DNA of 64,000 nucleotides, from positions 536,042-600,041 of the forward strand of contig NZ_JBIWXY010000002.1 in the NCBI RefSeq assembly GCF_044751345.1, written 5' to 3'. Position 1 is the stretch's first letter. Every line of letters starts with the position of its first letter. Of the stretch, positions 42,874 through 51,273 are shown piece after piece. The position numbers and the translations under genes are program-made. The notes beneath the pieces were generated by a model, which was not told the origin of the DNA, searched no databases, and saw only the letters and a list, made by a program, of their open reading frames with translations. This stretch comes from Methylobacillus methanolivorans (lineage in GTDB: Bacteria; Pseudomonadota; Gammaproteobacteria; Burkholderiales; Methylophilaceae).

Positions 42874-42908
42874 GGGGTTGCGAGATAATCGTAACCCCTT
42901 TTTATTTT
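42874..42908 (+). terminator. Terminator of the tRNA-Ile2 gene (brought by element 1)
   Basis: Stem GGGGTTGCGA / TCGTAACCCC (one G-T pair) with 5-base loop and a run of five T. It begins 10 bases after the tRNA. Related but different hairpins follow the two other att copies. Confidence 0.88.
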
Positions 42909-42926
42909 AGTAGCCCTATAGTAGCC
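42908..42926 (+). repeat. Integrase arm-type site, left end of element 1
   Basis: TAGTAGCC-CTA-TAGTAGCC: two direct copies of an 8-mer 11 bases apart, one helical turn. The same arrangement with one base changed is found at 51024-51042, near the other end and just before the integrase gene. Confidence 0.65.
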
Positions 42927-42943
42927 ATTGAAAACTAGAGTTT

Positions 42944-43153
42944 TTAGATTCTAGAGAATCTATATATACCTCTAATGTTTGCTGAAAAGTACTGACCAAC
43001 TGATCCAGCAGAAATTAAGTCAGTGTAAACATTTTCATTTACATCAAAATATTGATAGATAGAGCCATTTAGAAATTCGATTTCTAAAGTGGATGACTCT
43101 GGGTCGTAGCCAATAGACCCGATATTGGATGAGGCTACAGGTGTTCTGTCCAT
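42944..43153 (-). CDS. KTSC-domain small protein
   Basis: 69 residues. The pattern SSNIGSIGYDPESSTLEIEF, NGSIYQYFDVNENVY, LISAGSVGQYFSANIRGIYRF fits the KTSC domain, a small fold often encoded in phages, mobile elements and next to nucleic-acid enzymes; its role is not known. It lies 14 bases after the HerA gene, same strand, so it may be a third gene of the SIR2-HerA operon. Confidence 0.78.
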   Translation of the reverse strand: MDRTPVASSNIGSIGYDPESSTLEIEFLNGSIYQYFDVNENVYTDLISAGSVGQYFSANIRGIYRFSRI

Positions 43154-43167
43154 ATGAATTCCCTTCT

Positions 43168-45054
43168 TTATTTGTTACTTAGTTTCTTGATTCTTGGGTT
43201 CTGCGCGCGCCATGCTTCAATTAATTCAGAATAGTTAGGATTAGCTTCCATTTTAATTCCCCATCCCCCAGGCTGCTGGGATATCTCAATTGGAACTTCG
43301 TCGTAAACCACGGGGTCTTGACTATCAGGTCGAGCATTCTTAGGTGGTGGGTCAATTAAAGTACGCATTGGCAGTTTAACAGCTTCACCCAATATGATCG
43401 CTTCACCAGTCTTCAGTATTGGGAGCATATTTGTTAAGCCTTCAAGGTTATCTGATAGTGTCGAAGTTACCTGTGATCTATCCGATGAGTTCGCAAGACG
43501 TAATGCAAAGAAGGTCCCGCACTGCGAGAGAATGGTAGGATTAATTTCAGAAGGGCGTTGACTAACTATCATGGCGCCGATGCCGTATTTTCTACCCTCT
43601 TTAACAATTCTCTGAACAACCTTTGAGGCAAGTCCTTTAAAATCGTCGTTTAAATATATGTGAGCTTCTTCCATAACTATTAGTAAGGGGCGATATTTAC
43701 CACCTTGAGATAAGTTTCTTGCCCAGAATAATGCTTCATAGAGGATGCGTAATAATGCACCAATTACAGTTTGAAGAATATCTGAAGGAACGCCTGAAAG
43801 ATCTAATACTGAGATATTTTTTTGGGTACCAATCCAACCCTCTATTAAAGAGTCTAAATCGTTATGCGTTTTACCATCTTCATCTGCAATCCAATCAGCA
43901 GGTCTAAATAAAAAACTATATCTTGGAATTCTTAACTTCGTACCTAAAAGAGTTATTTGCTTACCAATATTAAGAGCTGTATTGCCTGGAAGATGGTTGA
44001 TTTTTTCAGCATCGCCTTGATCATTTTTTATATTCTTGAAAATTGGTGGAATACCTAGCTGAGCATTTCCAATGAGTTCATTGCCGTTCTCATCAATTTC
44101 GAAAGCTAAGTTATTAAGCGGTTTGCCGGGATTTTTGCTGTAATAGGTCCCGAAGGTTTCAATGTAGAGTTCATACCATAAATTATGAATGTTAAATGGT
44201 ATGGGAGTATCAACACTTAGAGTGTCTAAATCAACTCCAGCTTTAGGATGGTTTTTTAAAGACTTAGCTTTTTCTTTATGTATCCTTTCCATTACTATAT
44301 TTTTATCTTTTTCATTATTAAAATCCCCAAAACAAATTTCACAAAGCTCATCGAAATTTAAAGCCCAGTAAGGTATGTTAAGTTCCGTTTCAATGTTTGA
44401 ACTTGCTGAGTCTGGATTGATTTTATATATATTTGCTTTATTTTTGAATGCATGACCGTATTCGCCATGAAGATCAAGCATTATTATTCTTGAAGATGGA
44501 TATCTTTCATTATCTGATAATGCATTAATTAGACTTGCGACAGTAGTAGATTTCCCTGAGCCAGTTGTTCCAACAACAGCACTATGTCGAGTAATTAATT
44601 TATTCACATCTACTAATGCAGGAATTGAATCAGCATTGGAAACATGACCAACTTTAACAAAGTAGGGTTTATCAGGTCTACCGTAAATACTATTCAATTC
44701 CTTCTCAGAAACGAGATGAACTTTATCTCCGATTGTTGGGTATTGAGATAATCCTCTTTGGAAATTACCATCACGTTGAGACTCACCTAAAAGCTGCACT
44801 GTCATCCATCTATTACCAGCCATCTCAGAACCAATCATACTTGCAGGGATGGCGCTTGCCCCAACTTGGCAAATAATTCCGTAAAGATCGTATAAGCCAA
44901 TTGGTATTCTTACGAATCCACCTATCTGTCCCGCACGATAACCTTGACCATTAATATATATAAAGCCAGTTACAGAGCGACTTGAAATTACTATGCTGAC
45001 AGTTGTCCCGTTAACATCATGAACATCACCAAGATATGTTTCATTACTAGTCAT
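43168..45054 (-). CDS. herA: HerA-family ATPase (DUF87), partner of the SIR2 protein
   Basis: 628 residues. An N-terminal HAS-barrel-like part (about 1-125), then the HerA/FtsK ATPase: Walker A GTTGSGKST (162-170), Walker B PLLIVMEEAHIYL, and the arginine-bearing QRPSEINPTILSQCGTFFALRLAN. HerA forms hexameric DNA translocases. With SIR2 it forms the SIR2-HerA (Nezha) anti-phage complex, a NAD+-degrading and nucleic-acid-acting assembly. The gene overlaps the SIR2 gene by 8 bases. Base composition is clearly more AT-rich than the chromosome. Confidence 0.9.
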   Translation of the reverse strand: MTSNETYLGDVHDVNGTTVSIVISSRSVTGFIYINGQGYRAGQIGGFVRIPIGLYDLYGIICQVGASAIPASMIGSEMAGNRWMTVQLLGESQRDGNFQRGLSQYPTIGDKVHLVSEKELNSIYGRPDKPYFVKVGHVSNADSIPALVDVNKLITRHSAVVGTTGSGKSTTVASLINALSDNERYPSSRIIMLDLHGEYGHAFKNKANIYKINPDSASSNIETELNIPYWALNFDELCEICFGDFNNEKDKNIVMERIHKEKAKSLKNHPKAGVDLDTLSVDTPIPFNIHNLWYELYIETFGTYYSKNPGKPLNNLAFEIDENGNELIGNAQLGIPPIFKNIKNDQGDAEKINHLPGNTALNIGKQITLLGTKLRIPRYSFLFRPADWIADEDGKTHNDLDSLIEGWIGTQKNISVLDLSGVPSDILQTVIGALLRILYEALFWARNLSQGGKYRPLLIVMEEAHIYLNDDFKGLASKVVQRIVKEGRKYGIGAMIVSQRPSEINPTILSQCGTFFALRLANSSDRSQVTSTLSDNLEGLTNMLPILKTGEAIILGEAVKLPMRTLIDPPPKNARPDSQDPVVYDEVPIEISQQPGGWGIKMEANPNYSELIEAWRAQNPRIKKLSNK

Positions 45055-46273
45055 TTGAAATATCCTTGGTGGTTCCTATTATCTTTTTAAGGTATTGGGT
45101 AAAGTTGTTAAAATCTCCAAGTGGCATCTTTAAAACTTTCTTTTTATGCTCGCTACCCTCAATATCTGAATCAAAAAATTTGATAAAGTCATTATATGTA
45201 TCTGAGTCTTCGTTATTTTTTAACTTTTTCCAAGTCCCAAAATTTGTACCAATAATTGCATGATCATTAGTCCAAATATTTAGGTTGTGTTGTTTTTTTG
45301 CGAGTTTATAAGCTTCTGAGTAGGATTCTTTTCCATTCTCATCATAATAATCACCAAACATCAAACCTAATGCCATCGCAGTTGGGTTCGATTTAAGGGC
45401 ATTCATTATCGTGTCATTTAAATGACCATCGTTGAAAGAGTATCCACAGAAAATCAAAACTGATGATTTTTTTCTTAAAAATCTATTTAGTTGGTCGATT
45501 AATGCCAAGTATGGCATTTTACGGCTTTCATCATATTTTAAATGGGATGGATAAATAAGATGAGAAGCATCTGATTTTATTTCAGACGATCTATAAACTT
45601 TATTCTGGCTATTATTTTGTTCTTGGTACCAGCTGATTGATCCATGAATTTTCCAAAGTCTTGTCCAGTGAGAAGGAATTAGGTTATCTTCTAAAGCTCT
45701 TAAATCGAAGAATGACCTACGTGATCCAACAAAACCATCGAAATATGGCACTTCATTATCTTCTAAAGATTGCTCTAGCAATAAATCATAATTTGTTGTA
45801 AATATTTCAATGGCAGTTTTTCTATCAATTGATCTAATCCAATTGCACAGTCTATGATACGGAGTTTCTTCATCTGGTAGAGCTACATTAATTTTATCAA
45901 CAATGATTTTGCAGATCTGTTTTTCTAGATTTTCTAATTCTTTTTCATTCATACCTCGGACATCACCACCTTTGGATACAGAGTGCATCAACCTAAGATA
46001 GCTTAGAATTTCTTCTATATTTTCACAATTTTTATCAGCTACTTTAAGAACGCTAAGGAGTTTAGTAAACGATTCATCAGATGCCAATTTTTCACTTATA
46101 TGTAACGTAAGCTTTTTAACGTCGGGTATCAAAGGCCATTCACCTGCTGGCATTTTTACAGATAATGGACATCCTGCAGATATGAAAAATCCAATTGACT
46201 CATTATCTTGAGATAGTGATTGTCTTAGGTATTGTAAATGTCGAACTGGATCATGAAAGGATTGCTCACTCAT
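45047..46273 (-). CDS. SIR2-family NADase of a SIR2-HerA anti-phage system
   Basis: 408 residues from ATG 46273 (GGGGA site upstream); the frame is open 22 codons further back but without similarity. SIR2 motifs: ISAGCPLS (31-38) as the nucleotide loop, TTNYDLLLE (159-167), KIHGS with the catalytic His210, and FCGYSFNDGHLND (276-287). In defence SIR2 proteins this fold hydrolyses NAD+ to starve the infected cell. Coupled to herA. AT-rich, so likely acquired with the element. The loop has Ser where many members have Gly. Confidence 0.88.
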   Translation of the reverse strand: MSEQSFHDPVRHLQYLRQSLSQDNESIGFFISAGCPLSVKMPAGEWPLIPDVKKLTLHISEKLASDESFTKLLSVLKVADKNCENIEEILSYLRLMHSVSKGGDVRGMNEKELENLEKQICKIIVDKINVALPDEETPYHRLCNWIRSIDRKTAIEIFTTNYDLLLEQSLEDNEVPYFDGFVGSRRSFFDLRALEDNLIPSHWTRLWKIHGSISWYQEQNNSQNKVYRSSEIKSDASHLIYPSHLKYDESRKMPYLALIDQLNRFLRKKSSVLIFCGYSFNDGHLNDTIMNALKSNPTAMALGLMFGDYYDENGKESYSEAYKLAKKQHNLNIWTNDHAIIGTNFGTWKKLKNNEDSDTYNDFIKFFDSDIEGSEHKKKVLKMPLGDFNNFTQYLKKIIGTTKDISND

Positions 46274-46385
46274 AATTATTCCCCGGCCATTAAAATAGTA
46301 AAAACGAAATATATGATAAATTATTCTTGTTAGTATCACATGAATTTACAACTACTGATCAATAAGCCGGGAGTGCGTACAGTTA

Positions 46386-48089
46386 TTAACAGAACTCCAA
46401 GGCGGCTTCGCCGCTGAGGTCGGTGCGGTGCGCGAGGTTTCGCGCATCCGCGCCGCCCCCGAGCGGCTCGCTTGCATATGGGGTTGCTGTAGCATGTACT
46501 GCCGCTTCAAATCTCTTCTGTAGTTTCTTCATTGTTGTCATACTCCATTGATGAATGCGCGTTTTCAGTCGCGTAGTGTTGGCGATGACGCCGATGATCT
46601 GCTTTCCGATGGGGTCGCCATATTTCCCCAGCTCTTCTGAGTCATGCTTGTCTAGTTGGATTGGCAGGTCTTTTCTGAGTGGTGCTGCCCCACCTAGTGT
46701 TTTGAGAAACTCTGCCCATTTGCCAGTATCGGCAGCTTCAAAGGCTTGCGTGATAATCCCTTCTGGGGGTTGTTGCTTGTTCTTTCTGAGTTCGCGCCAA
46801 ATGGTGACAGGTACGCCACCGAATTGTTGAAATTGCCTAATGCCCCAGGTGGAAGCCCAGGCGGTGACACGTTGGGCGGATTGTTTGGCATCTAATCCGT
46901 CTTCATCCTGGTCGATGGCATGACCATCTATATTCTTTGAGATATATTTGGCTATGTAACCAATCGCACTGCCTTTGCTTTTGTCGATTGACTTGTGAGT
47001 GAAGCGGTGTTGTTTTGCGCCTTCTTCATCGCCGTCAGTTTCTAGGGCGTAGTGCTGAAAGATTTGCCGAATAGGTTTGATATGCCGCTGGTCTGCAAAA
47101 AGAAGAATATGCCAGTGTGGTGTCCCGTCTTGATGCGGTTCAGCAACACGAAAGCCATAGACCTCGATGTTGTCTCTTTTTAGTTTGGAGCGTATGCGTG
47201 CCCATACCTGTGATAAGTAGCGTTGAGCTTGTTTTGGTGTCGTTCCATCAAATTTTGCGTTGGGGCGGTTGGATTTGGATTGTCTGGCGTGCATCCTGGA
47301 AGGGCAGGTAATCGTTAGAAACTCCCCAACATGGCCTAGTTCATTGGCGATGGTTTCAAAACCGTGAATGCGGCACATGAGTTCATTACGGCGGTTTTTC
47401 GGATTGGCCATCCCACGTGCAATCAAGTTCTCCAGCATGAAAAACTGCATGTCTTCATTCTCTGCAATCAGGTGGCTCAATATGCGTTGGTTACGTTTTT
47501 GTTGTTCCTGGTAGCGGTGGAAAGATTCGTCACTGATATAGAGGCCTGCATGTTTGTGTACGTTTCCCCAGCGGATGGCCTCAGTTTCTAATGCCTTTGC
47601 ATGGGCGCGCCTTAATTGTCTGTGCCACCATAGTTCATCCCATAGGCGCCGTAATATGCCCCTGGGGCTGATGTTGGGGGTGTAAAGGTTGGGTGGCCTT
47701 ACGCCATATTGTTGAGCTAGCTTCCATAGCCGAACGACGGCTTGCACTTCATCTGGAATAATCATGGCAATTTGGCGCATTTCCTGGGCATGCTTTTTAG
47801 CGAGCTGCTCTAATTCGTAATCGCTGGCGGTGAGTGGGATAGGATTTTGTTGTAGCCGCTCTTGTTCTGCCAATAAATAGAGGTTGGCTTCTCGTCTGGA
47901 TTCAAATATGTACTTTTCTTCGTATTCCCTGGCGGCTTGGTAAGCAAAGCGTCTGGGCAAGCGTCTAAAAATACCTTCACGCCATTGTCTATCTGGGTGG
48001 CCTTGTTCATGGGGGTGAATAGATTGCAGTACATATTCGGCTTGTACTGCACCAGGGGCGGAAAAGTCCCGGATATTTGTAGTCTGCAT
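46386..48089 (-). CDS. Replication endonuclease, P2 gpA-like (HUH family)
   Basis: 567 residues. The HUH motif is HWHILL (His325, His327) after EPHQDGTP, and the double tyrosine motif is Y378-IAK-Y382 in GYIAKYISKN. These nick the origin and start rolling-circle replication in P2-like phages and many satellites. N-terminal half is basic and helical. It indicates the element can replicate autonomously after excision. GC content is closer to the chromosome than the adjacent SIR2-HerA cargo. Confidence 0.88.
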   Translation of the reverse strand: MQTTNIRDFSAPGAVQAEYVLQSIHPHEQGHPDRQWREGIFRRLPRRFAYQAAREYEEKYIFESRREANLYLLAEQERLQQNPIPLTASDYELEQLAKKHAQEMRQIAMIIPDEVQAVVRLWKLAQQYGVRPPNLYTPNISPRGILRRLWDELWWHRQLRRAHAKALETEAIRWGNVHKHAGLYISDESFHRYQEQQKRNQRILSHLIAENEDMQFFMLENLIARGMANPKNRRNELMCRIHGFETIANELGHVGEFLTITCPSRMHARQSKSNRPNAKFDGTTPKQAQRYLSQVWARIRSKLKRDNIEVYGFRVAEPHQDGTPHWHILLFADQRHIKPIRQIFQHYALETDGDEEGAKQHRFTHKSIDKSKGSAIGYIAKYISKNIDGHAIDQDEDGLDAKQSAQRVTAWASTWGIRQFQQFGGVPVTIWRELRKNKQQPPEGIITQAFEAADTGKWAEFLKTLGGAAPLRKDLPIQLDKHDSEELGKYGDPIGKQIIGVIANTTRLKTRIHQWSMTTMKKLQKRFEAAVHATATPYASEPLGGGADARNLAHRTDLSGEAALEFC

Positions 48090-48099
48090 GATTCGCCCT

Positions 48100-48291
48100 T
48101 TATTGGCTGGTCGATTGGCGCTTGCAGGATTCTATGTATTGCATGAGGTCGCTTAAGCGATAGCGAACTGCACGGCTACCGATCTTGATAAACGGAACGC
48201 GTGCGCCTGCCCAGCGGTCACGTTCAAGGAATGCAATGCTGACACCCAGGATAGGGGCAGCTTGTTTGGTGGTGAGAAGTTGCTCGATCAT
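48100..48291 (-). CDS. AlpA/excisionase-like helix-turn-helix regulator
   Basis: 63 residues from ATG 48291 (the frame is open upstream without similarity). EQLLTTKQAAPILGVSIAFLERDRWAGARVPFIKIGSRAVRYRLSDLMQYIES is a MerR-like winged helix of the AlpA type. In P4-like satellites AlpA activates or represses integrase and excision genes. It is 10 bases upstream of the replicase gene. Confidence 0.82.
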   Translation of the reverse strand: MIEQLLTTKQAAPILGVSIAFLERDRWAGARVPFIKIGSRAVRYRLSDLMQYIESCKRQSTSQ

Positions 48292-48432
48292 GATGTTGTC
48301 TCCAGCTTTTTGAAATTGGTGGAGACAGCATGCCGAGCTTGAGCGGGAAATAAAAAAGGGTTTTGGTTGATTCCGAGTTTTAAAAGTCGGAAATTTCACC
48401 CACCTAGTTTTGAGCTAGGCGTAGCAAGGGTT

Positions 48433-49176
48433 TTAGATTTTCTCCAACTCTGGAAAATTGATGTTTTCGGTCAAAACTCCGGGATGGTTTTTATTGATTT
48501 CCCCAGTTTCCAAGTCTATGAGGTATGTCATATTCTTGGGTCTACCTGTTCCACGTTCATTCTTTAATGGATCAAGGCCGCTAAAATAACCTTTTACTGT
48601 TTCATTGGTTGGGTATGGTTTGTTATGCCCGAATGCAATCTGGCGGAAAGCTTTGCTCTCAGCCATGTGGACGGGGTGGATGTGGGGGTCAATTTTCCAG
48701 AATGCCTGGGCTAATGCACGGCAAGCGGCAATGTCTTTTTCTCTTTGTGATGCTGGTTTGTCTTTCCAGGCTTCGGGGACTTGTGATATTGAGTTATCTT
48801 CGAGCCAGAATTCGGGTAGAGCCAGAAATTGTTCCTGACACCATTTGAGCAGTTCTGTTCTTGAAATGTAGAACAGCTTGAGAAAGTCAGGGTCTATGTG
48901 ATCTTTAAAATAGGTGTTGCGTAGTCGCCAAAAAACTCCCCAATCAAGGATCATGTTGAGGAGCGTTTTTTTGGTGATCATCACTAAGTAGTTGTCCGCT
49001 CGCCTTAATGATAAGTGAGTTAGCATTGCTCCACGCGCAAGTTGATGAATGCGGATTTTGACTTTGTCGTCTAGTGTTTCTAAGGTTGCTGACTCGGGGT
49101 CAATGCCTACCCATTTATGAGCAACATTCCAGATGCTCTCGTACTCAATGCCTTTTAGTGGAACCGTATTTTTCAT
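48433..49176 (-). CDS. Uncharacterised element-1 protein coupled to the toxin-antitoxin genes
   Basis: 247 residues, no family recognised. No signal peptide or membrane segment. Mixed helical sequence with RREADNYLVMI-like charged patches, a QREKDIAACRALAQAFWKID stretch and a C-terminal GTGRPKNMTYLIDLETGEINKN. Its ATG overlaps the antitoxin stop by 4 bases (ATGA), so the three genes are translated together. It could be a third component of that module or a replication accessory. Confidence 0.6.
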   Translation of the reverse strand: MKNTVPLKGIEYESIWNVAHKWVGIDPESATLETLDDKVKIRIHQLARGAMLTHLSLRRADNYLVMITKKTLLNMILDWGVFWRLRNTYFKDHIDPDFLKLFYISRTELLKWCQEQFLALPEFWLEDNSISQVPEAWKDKPASQREKDIAACRALAQAFWKIDPHIHPVHMAESKAFRQIAFGHNKPYPTNETVKGYFSGLDPLKNERGTGRPKNMTYLIDLETGEINKNHPGVLTENINFPELEKI

Positions 49177-49499
49177 TTGCCTAATGCGGTATTGATTCGC
49201 TCAAGTAATTTTGGAGATACCTTGTCCTGGCGTTCAACCTTGCTGATGTAGGCTTGGGTGACTGTTAGTCTTGCAGCAAGTTCTTGTTGTGTGACACCTG
49301 CTTTAATGCGTGCGAGCGCGACAGGGTTGTCTATATAGTCCTCCAGGATGAAGGGTACATATTCATCATCGTCATCAATGGGCGCTTCTTTAGCTATGAG
49401 CTGGTCTTCGATTTTGTCTTTAAGGGCTTCATAGACAGCAATGGGCAGCAGGACGTATTCGTCTTTGCCATCAAGAGATTTGATTGTCTGTAAGGTCAT
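49173..49499 (-). CDS. XRE-type antitoxin
   Basis: 108 residues: an N-terminal part with LPIAVYEALKDKIEDQL, an acidic middle (PIDDDDEYVPF) and a C-terminal helix-turn-helix (ALARIKAGVTQQELAARLTVTQAYISKVERQDKVSPKLLERI). It should bind both the toxin and its own promoter. Its ATG overlaps the toxin stop by 4 bases. Confidence 0.85.
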   Translation of the reverse strand: MTLQTIKSLDGKDEYVLLPIAVYEALKDKIEDQLIAKEAPIDDDDEYVPFILEDYIDNPVALARIKAGVTQQELAARLTVTQAYISKVERQDKVSPKLLERINTALGK

Positions 49500-49756
49500 T
49501 TGTAAGCATCTCCACGCGGTTTGAGTTTTTCAATCGCAATAATTTTTACATCATCTTGGCGGTCATAAATAATGCGCCAGTCTCCAACCCTAAGTCTGTA
49601 GTACGGCTCACCTTCTAATTTTTTGGTGTCTAGCTCTGGATTGTCGGGGTTGTTTGCCAGTTGCTCGATTTTTTCAACAATCCTGAATCTGTCTGGACGT
49701 CCAAGGCTTTTCAGTTTCTTTTCTGCTTGGCGTTTGATGTATAGGGTGTAGCTCAT
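49496..49756 (-). CDS. RelE/HigB-type toxin
   Basis: 86 residues. YTLYIKRQAEKKLKSLGRPDRFRIVEKIEQLANNP and LEGEPYYRLRVGDWRIIYDRQDDVKIIAIEKLKPRGDAYK are typical of RelE mRNA interferases (basic RxGDWRIIY core). Toxin gene precedes the antitoxin. A likely stabilisation module of element 1, next to the integrase gene. Confidence 0.88.
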   Translation of the reverse strand: MSYTLYIKRQAEKKLKSLGRPDRFRIVEKIEQLANNPDNPELDTKKLEGEPYYRLRVGDWRIIYDRQDDVKIIAIEKLKPRGDAYK

Positions 49757-49793
49757 GATTGTATTACCTATTATAGGTTATATTTGGTTATAT

Positions 49794-51005
49794 TCAAGAC
49801 GCCTGAGTTATATTCGATTGTTTGAGAATGTAATCTGTAATGCGCTGCATTGGTTCTCTCAATCGCTCAGGGTTATCAATGATGTAACCTGCTGTGACGT
49901 CTCCAGACATTTTGTGATTGATTAGACGCTTGAGAGCATAGGCGGAAATGTCCAGGCTTTCCGCAATGGTAATGAATGTCCGGCGTAAGTCGTGCGGGGT
50001 GAATGTCACGCCGGAATGCTCTATCACTTTACGCATTTGGGGGCGTGGGTCATTCATATAGCCCTTAATGCCAGTGCTAGGGAAAACATAAGCGCTATGT
50101 GTGAAGTTGTTGGCATGCCTTTTTTTAAGCATCTGATAAAGATGGTCGCTTAATGGCAGGGTGTGGGGACGTCTATTTTTTGTGTCAGGAATGGTAAGTG
50201 TCATTTCTTTTAGATTGACGTATTGCCATTCCAGGCCCAATGCTTCTTCGCGTCTTAATCCGGTGAAAAGTAGCAACAGCAAATAATCACGAACGCATGT
50301 GCTATTTACACTTTGGGAGTATTCCGGCAGATTGATCACGCTATTGACGAAAGCGGGTAGCTCATTGGGCTTGATGACAGTCTGCCTACGTTCCACGCGA
50401 TACCATGATCTGGTTTGAGATAGTCGCTTTGTCGGGTTTTCCTGGATGATGGGATTGCCTTCTGAGTCTTCATATTGCCCACTGGCAAAATTGAAAATTG
50501 CCCGAATGAATCGCATGGATAGGTTTGCCTGGGCGGGGCTTCTTGAGCCTATGTCCCGATGTTTCCGTTCAATCATGTCTTTGCTGATTTCATAGATGGG
50601 CTTGTTCTGCCATTCAGCAAAGTAGGTGTTCATGAAGCGGGTGTAATCGTAGATGGTACGGGGCTTTAATTCGTTTCTGGCTTTGAGGTATGACTGAAAA
50701 ACCTGCTGTAGGGTGACGCTCTTGGCTTTTTCGGTCTTCTTAATGTCATTGGGATTTATGCCACGGGCAATCATGCCAAGGATGCTTTTAGCTTCTTGCC
50801 TGGCTTGCTCGGCAGTGAATACACCATGATGGCCTATAGTGACGCGTACCGTTTTATTGTTGACTTTGCTTTCGGCAAAATAGACTTTGCTGCCAGAGCC
50901 GATTCTGAGGCCGAAGCCTTTTAGTTCGGAGTCTCGGCAGAGCATTTGGCCCGTGTCAGGGTAGGGTAGGGCATCGACTATCGACTTGGTGAGTTTGTAT
51001 GCCAT
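49794..51005 (-). CDS. int: Tyrosine integrase of element 1 (P4/DUF4102 type)
   Basis: 403 residues from ATG 51005; ATG 51014 three codons earlier is possible. N-terminal arm-binding domain (DUF4102-like, LTKSIVDALPYPDTGQMLCRDSELKGFGLRIG), core-binding domain, and the catalytic domain with Arg in TGLRREEALGLEW, HDLRRTF, the His in NHKMSG and the Tyr in DVTAGYI. Sits 120 bp from att copy 2, with arm-like repeats immediately upstream. Responsible for insertion in the tRNA-Ile2 gene. Confidence 0.9.
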   Translation of the reverse strand: MAYKLTKSIVDALPYPDTGQMLCRDSELKGFGLRIGSGSKVYFAESKVNNKTVRVTIGHHGVFTAEQARQEAKSILGMIARGINPNDIKKTEKAKSVTLQQVFQSYLKARNELKPRTIYDYTRFMNTYFAEWQNKPIYEISKDMIERKHRDIGSRSPAQANLSMRFIRAIFNFASGQYEDSEGNPIIQENPTKRLSQTRSWYRVERRQTVIKPNELPAFVNSVINLPEYSQSVNSTCVRDYLLLLLFTGLRREEALGLEWQYVNLKEMTLTIPDTKNRRPHTLPLSDHLYQMLKKRHANNFTHSAYVFPSTGIKGYMNDPRPQMRKVIEHSGVTFTPHDLRRTFITIAESLDISAYALKRLINHKMSGDVTAGYIIDNPERLREPMQRITDYILKQSNITQAS

Positions 51006-51023
51006 GACGACCACTTAAAAAAT

Positions 51024-51042
51024 TAGTAGCCGTATAGTAGCC
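51024..51042 (+). repeat. Integrase arm-type site, right end of element 1
   Basis: TAGTAGCC-GTA-TAGTAGCC, same orientation and 11-base period as the copy at 42908-42926. Lies between the integrase start and att copy 2. Confidence 0.65.
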
Positions 51043-51048
51043 TAAATA

Positions 51049-51149
51049 TTTAAAACTATGGAAGAGGGTTTTTTGTAATTTAAAACAATAATATGTTTAT
51101 AAACAGTAATATATAAAACAATATCAAAAATCCTAAAACTGTTTAAAAC
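51049..51149. repeat. AT-rich right arm of element 1 with TTTAAAAC repeats
   Basis: TTTAAAAC occurs at 51049, 51079 and 51142, and the perfect palindrome TGTTTATAAACA at 51094-51105. This non-coding stretch between integrase and att copy 2 may hold further integrase, IHF or excisionase sites and the int promoter. Confidence 0.5.
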
Positions 51150-51161
51150 CTATCTTTTAGA

Positions 51162-51207
51162 ACTCATAATCCGTTGGTGCCCGGTTCGACTCCGGGGAGG
51201 CCCACCA
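51162..51207 (+). repeat. att core, copy 2 (boundary of elements 1 and 2)
   Basis: Exact 46-base copy of the tRNA-Ile2 3' part with no tRNA 5' half, so not a tRNA gene. It is flanked by the two integrase genes. Confidence 0.95.
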
Positions 51208-51216
51208 AAGAATCAA

Positions 51217-51244
51217 GGGGTTACGTTAATTCGTAACCCCTTTT
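51217..51244 (+). terminator. Hairpin terminator following att copy 2
   Basis: Perfect 9-bp stem GGGGTTACG / CGTAACCCC, loop TTAATT, four T. Occupies the place of the tRNA terminator; it would terminate the tRNA if element 1 were lost. Confidence 0.8.
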
Positions 51245-51255
51245 CTGTTTCTGGT

Positions 51256-51273
51256 GTCAACACTACGTCAACA
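51256..51273 (+). repeat. Candidate arm-type site of the element 2 integrase
   Basis: GTCAACA at 51256 and again at 51267, an 11-base period as for element 1. A weaker pair (CAAC at 62795 and 62806, the second inside GTGTCAAC) lies near the other end of the element. It overlaps the 3' end of the integrase gene. Confidence 0.5.

Noticed and set aside
43719..44371. Plus-strand reading frames inside the HerA gene
   Set aside because: AT-rich antisense shadows without ribosome sites or recognisable domains.
51162..51207. tRNA-like sequence ending in CCA, also at 62904-62949
   Set aside because: Only the anticodon-loop-to-CCA part is present; the 5' acceptor and D arm are absent, so these are att copies and not genes.
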